Below, in pieces: positions 41,456-50,546 of a stretch of DNA of 64,000 bases. Numbering within the stretch: the stretch's first letter is position 1; each line of letters starts with the position of its first letter. Source of the stretch: a virus; IMG/VR virus record IMGVR_UViG_3300031857_007891, positions 1 through 64,000 of that record. The stretch is one strand, 5' to 3'. The notes beneath the pieces are model-generated. The model did no database searches and was not told the DNA's origin. It was given only the letters and a program-made list of their open reading frames with translations. A program made the position numbers and the translations under genes.

Positions 41456-44400
41456 ATGGCTTTCTGTAATAATCAATATCCTGATCAAGGGACTAATACC
41501 CCAAATGCTGCTGTAGGTTTTAACTCTGGTACTGTCACTATTGAGACAGAAGGTATTGATATTACTTATCCTACTATAGTAATTACTGACGGAAATTTAG
41601 GATTTACTCCAAGAGAATGGTTTGGAGCTAACTTAATTGGAGCAAATATATTTGGTCTTACTTTCACGGCATCTGAAACAGCCTGGAGACTTACTACCAA
41701 TACATATGCAGCAGGACCTGCATTTAATGGTACTGATAATGAATTTTCAACTATTGATAAAGCTGGCTTCAATCTTTGTAGAGCTGGATTCTTATATAAA
41801 CCAGCTTGTATAAGCAAAATCAATGAGTGGTTAGATTCGGATGAAGCAGTCAAACAAATAGGTAGTGGATGGAGAGTTGCAACAGAAACAGACTTTAATG
41901 AGTTGCACAGAGTAATAGGTTCTCAAAATGCAGTATATAAAGTTAGAACTAATGCACCTACAACTAGTACTACAAGTACTACATTATGGTCTACTTTGAG
42001 TACTGCAACACCAGCAGGTGTAACTTTAAATTACTCAGGATTTAATGCTTTTGCTGCTGGTGCAAGAACTATTACCGGTACAGGGGTAGCAGGAGGTATT
42101 AACCAGCAAGCTAGATTAGCAGCATGGTGGCTAGGTCCTTCAAATGGAGATCCAAACGGAACAGATAATACTTTTACAATTAATTCTGTAATTAACACAA
42201 AATCAGTATCAGCTTGGTATCTAAATGAAAATACTCCCCCAAGTACAGGAGCCTTGATGAATTTAAGGTTTAATACTAGTGCAGTTTTAGAAGTAGGTTC
42301 TGCTAAAGTATCCAATGACCCTCTTGCTGGTAACTCAATACGTTTAGTAAGAGATTATGTTAATCCTACATGTACTGACTTAACAACATCAAATGATGCA
42401 TTAAACCGATCAATAACTTACGACTCAATTTCACTTGGAGGAGTTACATATCCTACTCTTTGGATTGGGGCTCAGAAATGGGTAGCTGCAAATCTTATAG
42501 GAAATTTTGGTAATATACCATACACAGAATCTCAAAGTGCTTGGAATAATCTTTCAGCAGAAGGTTACTCTTCTTACAATGCACCTAATGATTTATTAGG
42601 ATGTTATAATGGGCATTTATATAATGGATATGCAGCTACAGCTATTAATAACAGACTTATAGCTACATCATCTCTTTATAGAGTACCATCAACAGACGAC
42701 TTTAACGAACTGCTTGCAACATTAGGACTAAGTGCTGCTACTGCTGGAGGTGAGTTAAAAACAAACTCTATATCTACAACTGAAACTTACTGGAATGATC
42801 CTAATACTGCAGCAAATAATAGCTCTGGATTTTCAGGGATAGGTGCAGGAATTCGTGGGATAACAGGAGCTACTGCAAATTATTCTGATTTAAAAATAAG
42901 CACTAGCTTTTGGACAATAACCGCTGGAGCGTCAGCTGGACTTCAACAATCTAGAAGTCTTAGTAAAGATACCGATGCATTTAATCTATCAGATCAAGAT
43001 ATAAAGTATGGATTTTCAGTAAGATTGCTTATACCTAGTATCCCAGTTAACGTATTTTTTGCTGGGGCAGGTTTAGGTACAGTTCAAATACTAGGATCAG
43101 ATAGTGCTATTACTAATTCAAGTTCTGGTGGATATACTATACGATTAAGAAATGGGGAGAATGCAATTATTACAGCAACTCCTAATCCTAACTCTGTAGT
43201 TACTTCTATTGCAGCTGCAACAGTAGTAGGGAGCACATCAGTTGCTATTACAGATGGACAAATTGCTGCTTTATCAGAAGCCGTTAATGTCACTGTTACA
43301 TTTGGCATATTTGTCCCCCCATCAATTCCTAATGAATGGGAGAAACAGAATTTATGTATAGGGGATACAGTAGTATTATCAAACTATAACTGTGACATTG
43401 TAAATACTGTATCCTACATAGTAATGGATGGAGTATCAATTAATCAATTTACTACAAATCCATCTGGAGATCCTTGCACAATATCTTTTGTAATTCCGTC
43501 TGGGGTTAGCATTGGGGAGACTGTCAGTGTAAACTTTTATGGGGGAGGTGGAACATTACTAGAGTCTCTTCCATTCTCGGTTAAGATTTGTGGGGGTGAT
43601 TTTTTTGGTCCTGATGCTAATATCGGAGCTCCTGCTTGCTCTACTATAACTTATACTAATAGTGACTGTTCTGTTATTCAGAACTTTGATCAACTATATG
43701 TAGATGGGGTACTAGCAACATATGCAATTGTATCTAATACTCCTCCTTGTCAGATAGTCATAGAGATTCCTGAATTACAAGGAAAGTTTCCTAAGCCAGT
43801 AAAAATAGATTTCTATTCTGATGGAAGACCTTCTTTTACAGAAACCTATCTCATAACAGCAAACTGTGATGGGGTAGGTGATGGAGAAGTTGTTAACCCT
43901 AGCTGTTTGGAACTATTAGAGACAGACAATCTAACATTTGTAGACTGTCAGACAGGACAGGTAGTTCCATTTGAAGAGGGAACTGTCTTTAAAAGAACTG
44001 GGTGGACAATCTCATTTTCTACTGAACTTGGGGTATGGGAGAGTAGACATACTTATTATCCGTACATGTATATGTACAACTCAAAAGCTATGTACACTCT
44101 GTATAGGGAGTTCGGGATTGACTCATTCTGGAAACATACAGAAAGAGCTAAGAGACTTCTTTACTATGGAAGACCCCTGCAGGATAACTTTGAACTAGAA
44201 GTTATCTTCCCTGGTGAAGATAGAAGAACTACTACAGGAACCACAACTACTAGAAACTCTAATAAGATATTCTCAGCCTTTGCAATATCAGCTGACTCTT
44301 TTGAAGATGGCTTAGACATGATGAGGAATAAGTATAATCTTCCATTCACGGAGTTCTATGTTTACAATAGCTTCCAAATATCTGGACTAGTAAACATGGA

Positions 44401-44710
44401 GTATCTAAACAATGTTAGAAGAGTAGATGGAAGCTGGGTTATTAATGAGTTCAGAGATCTCAGCAGATATGGAACTAGCAGTGATGGACTTGCAACACTA
44501 TCTCCTGGTTTAGGGGAACAGATGTTCCTAGAAGAAGGAAGAATAAACATTACTTATATAAGCTCTACAAAAGAATGGTATGACCAGAGAAAGTTTGTAG
44601 ATAAGTGGATAGGATTACGATTAATTTATAACCCATCTACTACCAATTCTAATGTAGATTTAGTATATTTGTACAATGTAGTCTTTAACTCTAGACAGTC
44701 GTTTAGATAA
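41456..44710 (+). CDS. tail protein with two FISUMP-like modules, Ig modules and muzzle-type C-terminus
   Basis: 1084 residues starting 1 nt after the previous stop. Two copies of a FISUMP-like (C-type-lectin-like) module: REWFGANLIG...GWRVATETDFNELHRVIG (about 50-165) and WIGAQKWVAANLIGN...YRVPSTDDFNELLATLG (about 335-430). Then a Cys-flanked pair of Ig/IPT-like modules (about 620-810), each with an IxIP...FY pattern, and a C-terminal 265 residues with WTISFSTELGVWESRHTYYP, which looks like the end domain of tail-muzzle proteins. It probably binds host glycans. Part of the muzzle complex by inference. Confidence 0.85.
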   Translation: MAFCNNQYPDQGTNTPNAAVGFNSGTVTIETEGIDITYPTIVITDGNLGFTPREWFGANLIGANIFGLTFTASETAWRLTTNTYAAGPAFNGTDNEFSTIDKAGFNLCRAGFLYKPACISKINEWLDSDEAVKQIGSGWRVATETDFNELHRVIGSQNAVYKVRTNAPTTSTTSTTLWSTLSTATPAGVTLNYSGFNAFAAGARTITGTGVAGGINQQARLAAWWLGPSNGDPNGTDNTFTINSVINTKSVSAWYLNENTPPSTGALMNLRFNTSAVLEVGSAKVSNDPLAGNSIRLVRDYVNPTCTDLTTSNDALNRSITYDSISLGGVTYPTLWIGAQKWVAANLIGNFGNIPYTESQSAWNNLSAEGYSSYNAPNDLLGCYNGHLYNGYAATAINNRLIATSSLYRVPSTDDFNELLATLGLSAATAGGELKTNSISTTETYWNDPNTAANNSSGFSGIGAGIRGITGATANYSDLKISTSFWTITAGASAGLQQSRSLSKDTDAFNLSDQDIKYGFSVRLLIPSIPVNVFFAGAGLGTVQILGSDSAITNSSSGGYTIRLRNGENAIITATPNPNSVVTSIAAATVVGSTSVAITDGQIAALSEAVNVTVTFGIFVPPSIPNEWEKQNLCIGDTVVLSNYNCDIVNTVSYIVMDGVSINQFTTNPSGDPCTISFVIPSGVSIGETVSVNFYGGGGTLLESLPFSVKICGGDFFGPDANIGAPACSTITYTNSDCSVIQNFDQLYVDGVLATYAIVSNTPPCQIVIEIPELQGKFPKPVKIDFYSDGRPSFTETYLITANCDGVGDGEVVNPSCLELLETDNLTFVDCQTGQVVPFEEGTVFKRTGWTISFSTELGVWESRHTYYPYMYMYNSKAMYTLYREFGIDSFWKHTERAKRLLYYGRPLQDNFELEVIFPGEDRRTTTGTTTTRNSNKIFSAFAISADSFEDGLDMMRNKYNLPFTEFYVYNSFQISGLVNMEYLNNVRRVDGSWVINEFRDLSRYGTSSDGLATLSPGLGEQMFLEEGRINITYISSTKEWYDQRKFVDKWIGLRLIYNPSTTNSNVDLVYLYNVVFNSRQSFR

Positions 44711-44721
44711 CCTTTACTCCG

Positions 44722-47700
44722 ATGACTAAAAAAACTTACTTTAAGGGAAAGAAGAAATCAGTTAAACCTAAGAAATATCAATTTGCTGGGTTTGAGGAAG
44801 CTATGCAAATAGATAATACTGGTTACCTTAATAAACTTTACAATCCTAACTATTACGGATCTCAACAGGCTGTAGACACGACTGCTACTAAGGAGAACAT
44901 ATCTAAGAATGTACAGTTAGGTCAAACAGCTGCTATAAATATACAAGGGGCTAAGGAAAATACTGCTGATGCAATAACTAGATTACAGCAAGTTAAAACA
45001 GATGCAGAAGCTGCAGAAAAACAGCAGTTAACTGAAATGAATGAGGCTAGTAAGACACAAGCAGTAACTTCTGCTGGAGCTTCTCTTTTAACAGGATTGG
45101 GGGATATTGCTAAAACTTATCTTCCTGCAGCTGCAGCAAAAGCTTCTACTACTGCAGTAGCTAAGCCACCAGCAAATCTACTTACTAAGTTTGGGACACC
45201 TCCTAGTTCTAACGTAATGAATTTTAAAGTTCCTGGAGCAGAATCAATAGGTGAGCAAGGAGTTAAAAATACAATAGGCTCGGCAACCTGGTCAACTCCT
45301 GGAGCCGCAGCTGCAGCAGCTGGTATTGGAATAGCTGCTAGTGTTGGGGGGTCTTTATGGGATAATTTATCAGAAGATGCTGATCCATATACTTATAGTA
45401 GAAAAGAAAAATGGGGGGATTGGGGAGGAAATATACTTTCTGAAACAGGTAAGTGGGGAGGTGTAGGAGCAACGGTAGGTGGGCCTTTAGGAGCTTTAAT
45501 AGGAGGAGTAGCTGGAGTAGGTATTGGAGCCTTTAAAGCTGCAAGAGAATCTAAACAAAATAAAAAAATGGCTAAGGAGATGACAGCTGAAAGAGATAGA
45601 CAGCAAGCTGAGTATCGTAGATTAATGAATGAATACCAATCAAATTTAGACAAACAGCAAAGAGTCTATGATTATAATAAGGCAAAGATTCAACAGAATA
45701 TAGTTATGGGGGAAGAACAGTTAAGACAGAACAGACTTCAAGACTTAACAGAAAGTCAGTTATCTGGTAATACTTCTATAGTTAAAACTGGAGGAAAAAG
45801 AAACTACTTTGGTAAAGGTGGGGTAAGTGTTCCAGGGGGACAAATTGTCCCTATAGGTGGAGGAGCTGTAGAGTTTGTTGGAAGAAAACATTCTCAAGGT
45901 GGAATTCTACTAGACCCACAAACTGAGGTAGAAGGTGGTGAAACTATGGACCAAGTTGCAATGAATGAATATAAAGGTGGAGGTAAAATGAATGATTACT
46001 TCTTCTCAGCTTATCTTAAACTTGGGGGTAAGTCATTTGCTCAAAGACATAAAGAATTAATTAAGAGTGGAGCTGGCCAAGCAGCTATCCAAGAGTTAGC
46101 TAGAAAACAAGAAGAGGTAGCTTATAAGAATGGAGAGAAGGATAGAAGTCCAAAACAAATTGCTAAGTATGGTGGAGTTAGACAATATGCACCTGGTGGT
46201 CCTAAAGACGATACTGTCTCAATGGCTGAGTGGAAAGCAATGGATAAGAACCAAAGGTATAAATTAGTATATGATTTAGCTGCAAAAGCAGGAGATCCAA
46301 TGCCAGAAGTAACAGCAGCTCAATGGGCTATTGAAAGTGATTTTGGAAGAGCAATGACTGGTACGTGGAACTTTTTTGGGCAAACAACTAAAAGCAAAGA
46401 TTCTACTAATTTAGCAACCCCAAGAGATCCTAGTGGTGGAAGTAAAAGGTTTAAAAATTATGAAAGCTTAGAAGATTCTGTTGCAGATCACGTTAACAGA
46501 TGGTCACCAAAATATAAAGATGCAAAGAATCCTGAGGAGGCTTTAATGATGCTTGAAAATTATGGTGGAAAAGGTAGATATGCTGAAGGTTATCCAACCA
46601 AAGAGTTCCCAGAAGGAGATTGGAAAGCCTACGTAAAAAATACAAATAGCATTATAAAACAATATGATCCTGTAGTTAAAGCAAAACCTGCAGCTGCAGC
46701 ACAAGCACAAGCTCAAGTTGATGGGCAACCTATGAGTGCTGCTGAGTATCAAAGATTGACTGCAGGCAGACCTCCTCTTCCTTCTGGAGCTGTTCAATCC
46801 ACATCTAGTCCAATTGATTATGCTCTTTTAGGAACTGGTTTAGGTATTGCTAGGGGTACTGGAGCTCTTGCAGGATTTGTAGGAGGTGCTGCTAGAGATA
46901 TGGTAGGTAATGCTACAAGGCCTACACCTGGTACAGTTACACCAAGAGCTGAGTTAGTAAGAATGCCACAAACAGGTACAGGAGTAACACCTTTTGCACC
47001 AAATGGTCCAAACTGGACATTCTGGAAACCAGGTGTTGGTGGTCAAGCAACTACCCAAGGAGGTAAATTTCCTTTAATGGCTCCTGTTAAGGAGAGTGTA
47101 GGAAAACTTCCTGATGTTGCTACAGCTCAAAAAGCTGCTGAGTTTACTCCAACTCCATTTAGTGTAACTCCTGCCGCAGATGGTACAGCAGTAGATCCAG
47201 GAACAGAGGGGCCATTCCCACAGGATCCTGCAGAAAACCTTTCTAGTGCTACTACGTTAAACTATTCTTCAAAATTTGATCCTACTATATCTCTAAAAAC
47301 TCCTCTTGAGTCTATAAAACCAGATATAAAAAAGAGTACAGAGCCTGACAGTAAACCAGAGTTTAATCCAATGTATACAAAGCAGCAGATAAAGAATGCT
47401 AGAAGATTAGCTGCTTTTGGATTTTTATCTCAACTAGCAGCACCTACAGCAGCATTGTTTATGAAACCTAAACTTGTAGGAGCTCCTCAAACTATTACTC
47501 CTGCATTGCTAGACGCTGCAATGGCTGCTAAGGCAGTAGGTCCAATGGTTACCCCTGGAACAGTTGCTGCTCAAAGACTTGGTAGAATAGCTCCGCAGAC
47601 AGACAATATCCTTAATACAAATGCTGCTACTAAGCAGTTCATGGCTAACATGGGTGACCCATCTGCTATGGTTGGAATGATTGCTAGTGATACTAGAGCA

Positions 47701-48228
47701 GCAGAAGCAGAGAGAAAAGAAATGCAAAGAGCTCAAGAAATAAATACTCAGTTAGCTTCTGAAGAAGGTAAGATTAAATTGCAGGCTAGTATGGCAAATC
47801 AAGATGCAAGCATGCAATCCCAGATAGCAAATCAAAGAAACATCAATGAAGCACAGAACAGATACTTTGATGTTCTTTCAAGAAATCAAGCTGCTCAGAA
47901 TCAAGCTTATATAACTAATGCAGAGAATAAACTTAGAGCTGATTTAGCTAATGCAGATCTAAGAGCTGCTAAACAAAATAGAGATATAGCAGCTCTATCA
48001 GTCATGGGAAGTAACATAGCTGGTGGGGTAGGAGATATATTCTCATATGCATCAGAAGAAGCAAAAGCTAGAATAAATGCTGGGGAGACTGGAGTGTATG
48101 ATAGAAACTTCAACTCATTGTTCCTAGGTAAGACTGGTGGTGCTAAAAAGAAAATGTACGGAGGTACTAACTCATATACATCAAGACTGGGAGATTTAAA
48201 ATACAAACGAGCATTAAAAGTTAAGTAA
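44722..48228 (+). CDS. internal/ejection protein with GH73-like glucosaminidase domain
   Basis: 1168 residues. A basic N-terminus (MTKKTYFKGKKKSVKPKKY) and small-residue, perhaps membrane-active segments (LGALIGGVAGVGIGAF) lead to tags KTGGKRNYFGKGG and YGGVRQYAPGG and the QGGILLDPQTEVEGGETM block. A peptidoglycan hydrolase domain lies at about 515-635: TAAQWAIESDFGRA with Glu538, TWNFFGQT, then RFKNYESLEDSVADHVNRW. It matches GH73/FlgJ-type N-acetylglucosaminidase. It ends GGAKKKMYGG...YKRALKVK. It probably opens the cell wall during DNA entry. Confidence 0.85.
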   Translation: MTKKTYFKGKKKSVKPKKYQFAGFEEAMQIDNTGYLNKLYNPNYYGSQQAVDTTATKENISKNVQLGQTAAINIQGAKENTADAITRLQQVKTDAEAAEKQQLTEMNEASKTQAVTSAGASLLTGLGDIAKTYLPAAAAKASTTAVAKPPANLLTKFGTPPSSNVMNFKVPGAESIGEQGVKNTIGSATWSTPGAAAAAAGIGIAASVGGSLWDNLSEDADPYTYSRKEKWGDWGGNILSETGKWGGVGATVGGPLGALIGGVAGVGIGAFKAARESKQNKKMAKEMTAERDRQQAEYRRLMNEYQSNLDKQQRVYDYNKAKIQQNIVMGEEQLRQNRLQDLTESQLSGNTSIVKTGGKRNYFGKGGVSVPGGQIVPIGGGAVEFVGRKHSQGGILLDPQTEVEGGETMDQVAMNEYKGGGKMNDYFFSAYLKLGGKSFAQRHKELIKSGAGQAAIQELARKQEEVAYKNGEKDRSPKQIAKYGGVRQYAPGGPKDDTVSMAEWKAMDKNQRYKLVYDLAAKAGDPMPEVTAAQWAIESDFGRAMTGTWNFFGQTTKSKDSTNLATPRDPSGGSKRFKNYESLEDSVADHVNRWSPKYKDAKNPEEALMMLENYGGKGRYAEGYPTKEFPEGDWKAYVKNTNSIIKQYDPVVKAKPAAAAQAQAQVDGQPMSAAEYQRLTAGRPPLPSGAVQSTSSPIDYALLGTGLGIARGTGALAGFVGGAARDMVGNATRPTPGTVTPRAELVRMPQTGTGVTPFAPNGPNWTFWKPGVGGQATTQGGKFPLMAPVKESVGKLPDVATAQKAAEFTPTPFSVTPAADGTAVDPGTEGPFPQDPAENLSSATTLNYSSKFDPTISLKTPLESIKPDIKKSTEPDSKPEFNPMYTKQQIKNARRLAAFGFLSQLAAPTAALFMKPKLVGAPQTITPALLDAAMAAKAVGPMVTPGTVAAQRLGRIAPQTDNILNTNAATKQFMANMGDPSAMVGMIASDTRAAEAERKEMQRAQEINTQLASEEGKIKLQASMANQDASMQSQIANQRNINEAQNRYFDVLSRNQAAQNQAYITNAENKLRADLANADLRAAKQNRDIAALSVMGSNIAGGVGDIFSYASEEAKARINAGETGVYDRNFNSLFLGKTGGAKKKMYGGTNSYTSRLGDLKYKRALKVK

Positions 48229-48229
48229 T

Positions 48230-50527
48230 ATGGAATTATTTAGACCGTATGTAAGTCTATTCAAAGACCCTGGAATGGACGAAGCTTCCACTATCCTACG
48301 TACTAGGTATATGGAGAATTTAAAAGCTAACGATGAGTTAGCTTTAGCTGTTGATCAGATGAAGGCTGCTCTTCCATTTGAGAATGATGTTAAAAGAAAG
48401 AATGAAATACAGCAAGAGATTAATAACAGTCTAGAGCAAATGGCCGGCAGAGCTGACTATGAGAACTTAGGACTTTCTGTATATAGAACAGCTAAAAAGT
48501 TTGCTAAGGATTACTCTCCTGTTAAAGAAAACTATGAGAGATATCAAGCTGCATTGACCAGTTTAGGGGAGCAGTATGATAAAGGTCAGCTTAACTCTGA
48601 GCAATATGCTCTAGCTCCAGGTTATATGACCAGGAATTACAAAGGCTTTGAGATGGATCCTACTACTGGAACAGTAAAATCTGGGACAATGTTTACTGCC
48701 CCTACTATCTATAGAGACCCTAAGATTATGGATCTGGTTGCTAAAAGACTTGAAATACTTCAAATGCAAAAAAGAGGTTATGAAGAAGGTAGTGTAGTAA
48801 CAGATGAGAACGGAACTTACAAACGTAAGGTTGGGGAGTATACAGAATCAATCCCAGAAGTAGATGTGATGGAAATATATAATGCTGTTATTCAAGAGCC
48901 AGATGTAGCTGCCTATCTCAGTCAAATGGCCGATATGAAAACATATGCTGCTGATAAAAGTGGTCAGACTCAAGTAGTTCTTCAATCTAATCAAAAGCAG
49001 TATCAGAATGAAATATCTAGAATACAAGCTGCTGCTACTACAGAAACTGACGAAGCTAAAAAAGCTACATATCAAACTCAACTTACAGCTTTACAAGAGG
49101 CTTCAAGCAAAATTGATGCTGCTATGAGAGATCCTGCATTAGCTAGCAGTATGATGAGAGATTATTTTCAAGAAGAAATACTTGCTCCTGTTAAGCAATA
49201 TGCAATGAAGAAAGCAGGATTGTTTACTTACAAAGAAGAGTCTGGAATATCTGGAGGTGGAGATACAACTGGTAGTACGGCTGGTGGAGTAGGTGGTCTA
49301 GTTCCTCTGATGCAGTACGATCAGGTAAGAGCTAGTATGGATGTATCAGGAGTTGACCATAAGAGCAAGATGAATTATATTGCTACTACTGATCAACAAA
49401 TTGCAGCCATCAGTACCGAAATTCAGAATGCAGATAAGAATGGATACTCAGATGAGATAAAAGCAAATCTTAATAACTCTCTTAACTCTTTAATTAATAG
49501 TAAGAATAGAGTACTAGCACAGATGAAAGAAGCAGCTGATACTAGTGTAAGTATGGCTGATCTAGAATCGATTGATAAAAAGATTGTAGATGTAGTTAAA
49601 GCTATGGCACCTAATGCATCTAGTGGAGAACTATATACTGAAATCCAAAGAATCTTTGACAATACTGGAGACCAAGATTATATGAATTTCCAAGCTGAAT
49701 TTGATAAGCAGTTTGGTCAAGGAGCTCTAGAACAGCATCTACAAACTGGTCAGTATACATCTCAAAGAGGTCAAAGTAGAATAGGACAAGAGCAAAATAA
49801 ACCTAGTGGTAGACTATCACCAACAGAAGTATTTACTGAAGCTTTAGGTGGTAGAGTAAATGCTAAGTATGCAGAGATTAAAGAAAGCCGTCTCTACAAC
49901 ATGGGATTAATTGAAACTGGAATGGGAAAGAAAGCAGATGTTCAAACTACGAAAGCTGTTCGTGACTTCTTTGGAGTCTCTGATAGTGGAGGAGGTAGAG
50001 CAATAATGCAAGAAGAAATTATAACAATCCAATTGCCAGATGGAAGTGCTAAGCAAGTAAGTGGTGCTGACCCTGAACTTCAAGGCTACACAATTGAAAA
50101 AGTAGGATGGGATGCAACTAGCAATACATTCAAGTTAAATCTTACTAAAGGAGAAGGAGAGAAATCAACAGTTCTAACTGCTATCTATGATGGAAATCAA
50201 GTTAGAAATGAAGGTTTAACTGCTACTTTGAATAATCCTGAAGTAAGATTTGGTACTGCAATTATGAATCAAAGGTCTATGACTCCTGGAATTCCGACTA
50301 AGTTGGTTACTGTAAAGATTAAGAATGAACCTGTAATAATTAACATCTACAGTAGAGGGGACGAATCTCCGTATATTTCGATCACCAAACAAGACGGTAC
50401 TCCATTCCTAAAAACTGATATAGAAAAAGGAACGGCTACTAAGCATAACTTGAACGAGAAGATTATAAAAGATCTGATAAACAGTAGAGATAAGGATACA
50501 GGAAAATTGATTGTAACAGACTACTAA
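48230..50527 (+). CDS. coiled-coil virion cargo protein
   Basis: 765 residues, starts MELFRPYVSLFKDPG 1 nt after the previous stop. Long helices (NEIQQEINNSLEQMAGRADYEN, YQTQLTALQEASSKIDAAM) and a Gly/Ser hinge at about 340-360 separate an N-terminal from a C-terminal beta-containing half (IITIQLPDGSAKQVSG, VTVKIKNEPVIINIYSRGD). No enzyme motif is seen. Between two large ejection-type proteins it is probably a packaged cargo protein of the DNA ejection system. Confidence 0.75.
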   Translation: MELFRPYVSLFKDPGMDEASTILRTRYMENLKANDELALAVDQMKAALPFENDVKRKNEIQQEINNSLEQMAGRADYENLGLSVYRTAKKFAKDYSPVKENYERYQAALTSLGEQYDKGQLNSEQYALAPGYMTRNYKGFEMDPTTGTVKSGTMFTAPTIYRDPKIMDLVAKRLEILQMQKRGYEEGSVVTDENGTYKRKVGEYTESIPEVDVMEIYNAVIQEPDVAAYLSQMADMKTYAADKSGQTQVVLQSNQKQYQNEISRIQAAATTETDEAKKATYQTQLTALQEASSKIDAAMRDPALASSMMRDYFQEEILAPVKQYAMKKAGLFTYKEESGISGGGDTTGSTAGGVGGLVPLMQYDQVRASMDVSGVDHKSKMNYIATTDQQIAAISTEIQNADKNGYSDEIKANLNNSLNSLINSKNRVLAQMKEAADTSVSMADLESIDKKIVDVVKAMAPNASSGELYTEIQRIFDNTGDQDYMNFQAEFDKQFGQGALEQHLQTGQYTSQRGQSRIGQEQNKPSGRLSPTEVFTEALGGRVNAKYAEIKESRLYNMGLIETGMGKKADVQTTKAVRDFFGVSDSGGGRAIMQEEIITIQLPDGSAKQVSGADPELQGYTIEKVGWDATSNTFKLNLTKGEGEKSTVLTAIYDGNQVRNEGLTATLNNPEVRFGTAIMNQRSMTPGIPTKLVTVKIKNEPVIINIYSRGDESPYISITKQDGTPFLKTDIEKGTATKHNLNEKIIKDLINSRDKDTGKLIVTDY

Positions 50528-50546
50528 ATTTAGAATACCAAAGCAC

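Noticed and set aside
41590-42780. Diversity-generating retroelement acting on the FISUMP-like modules
   Set aside because: No reverse transcriptase, no template repeat and no accessory gene is present in the window.
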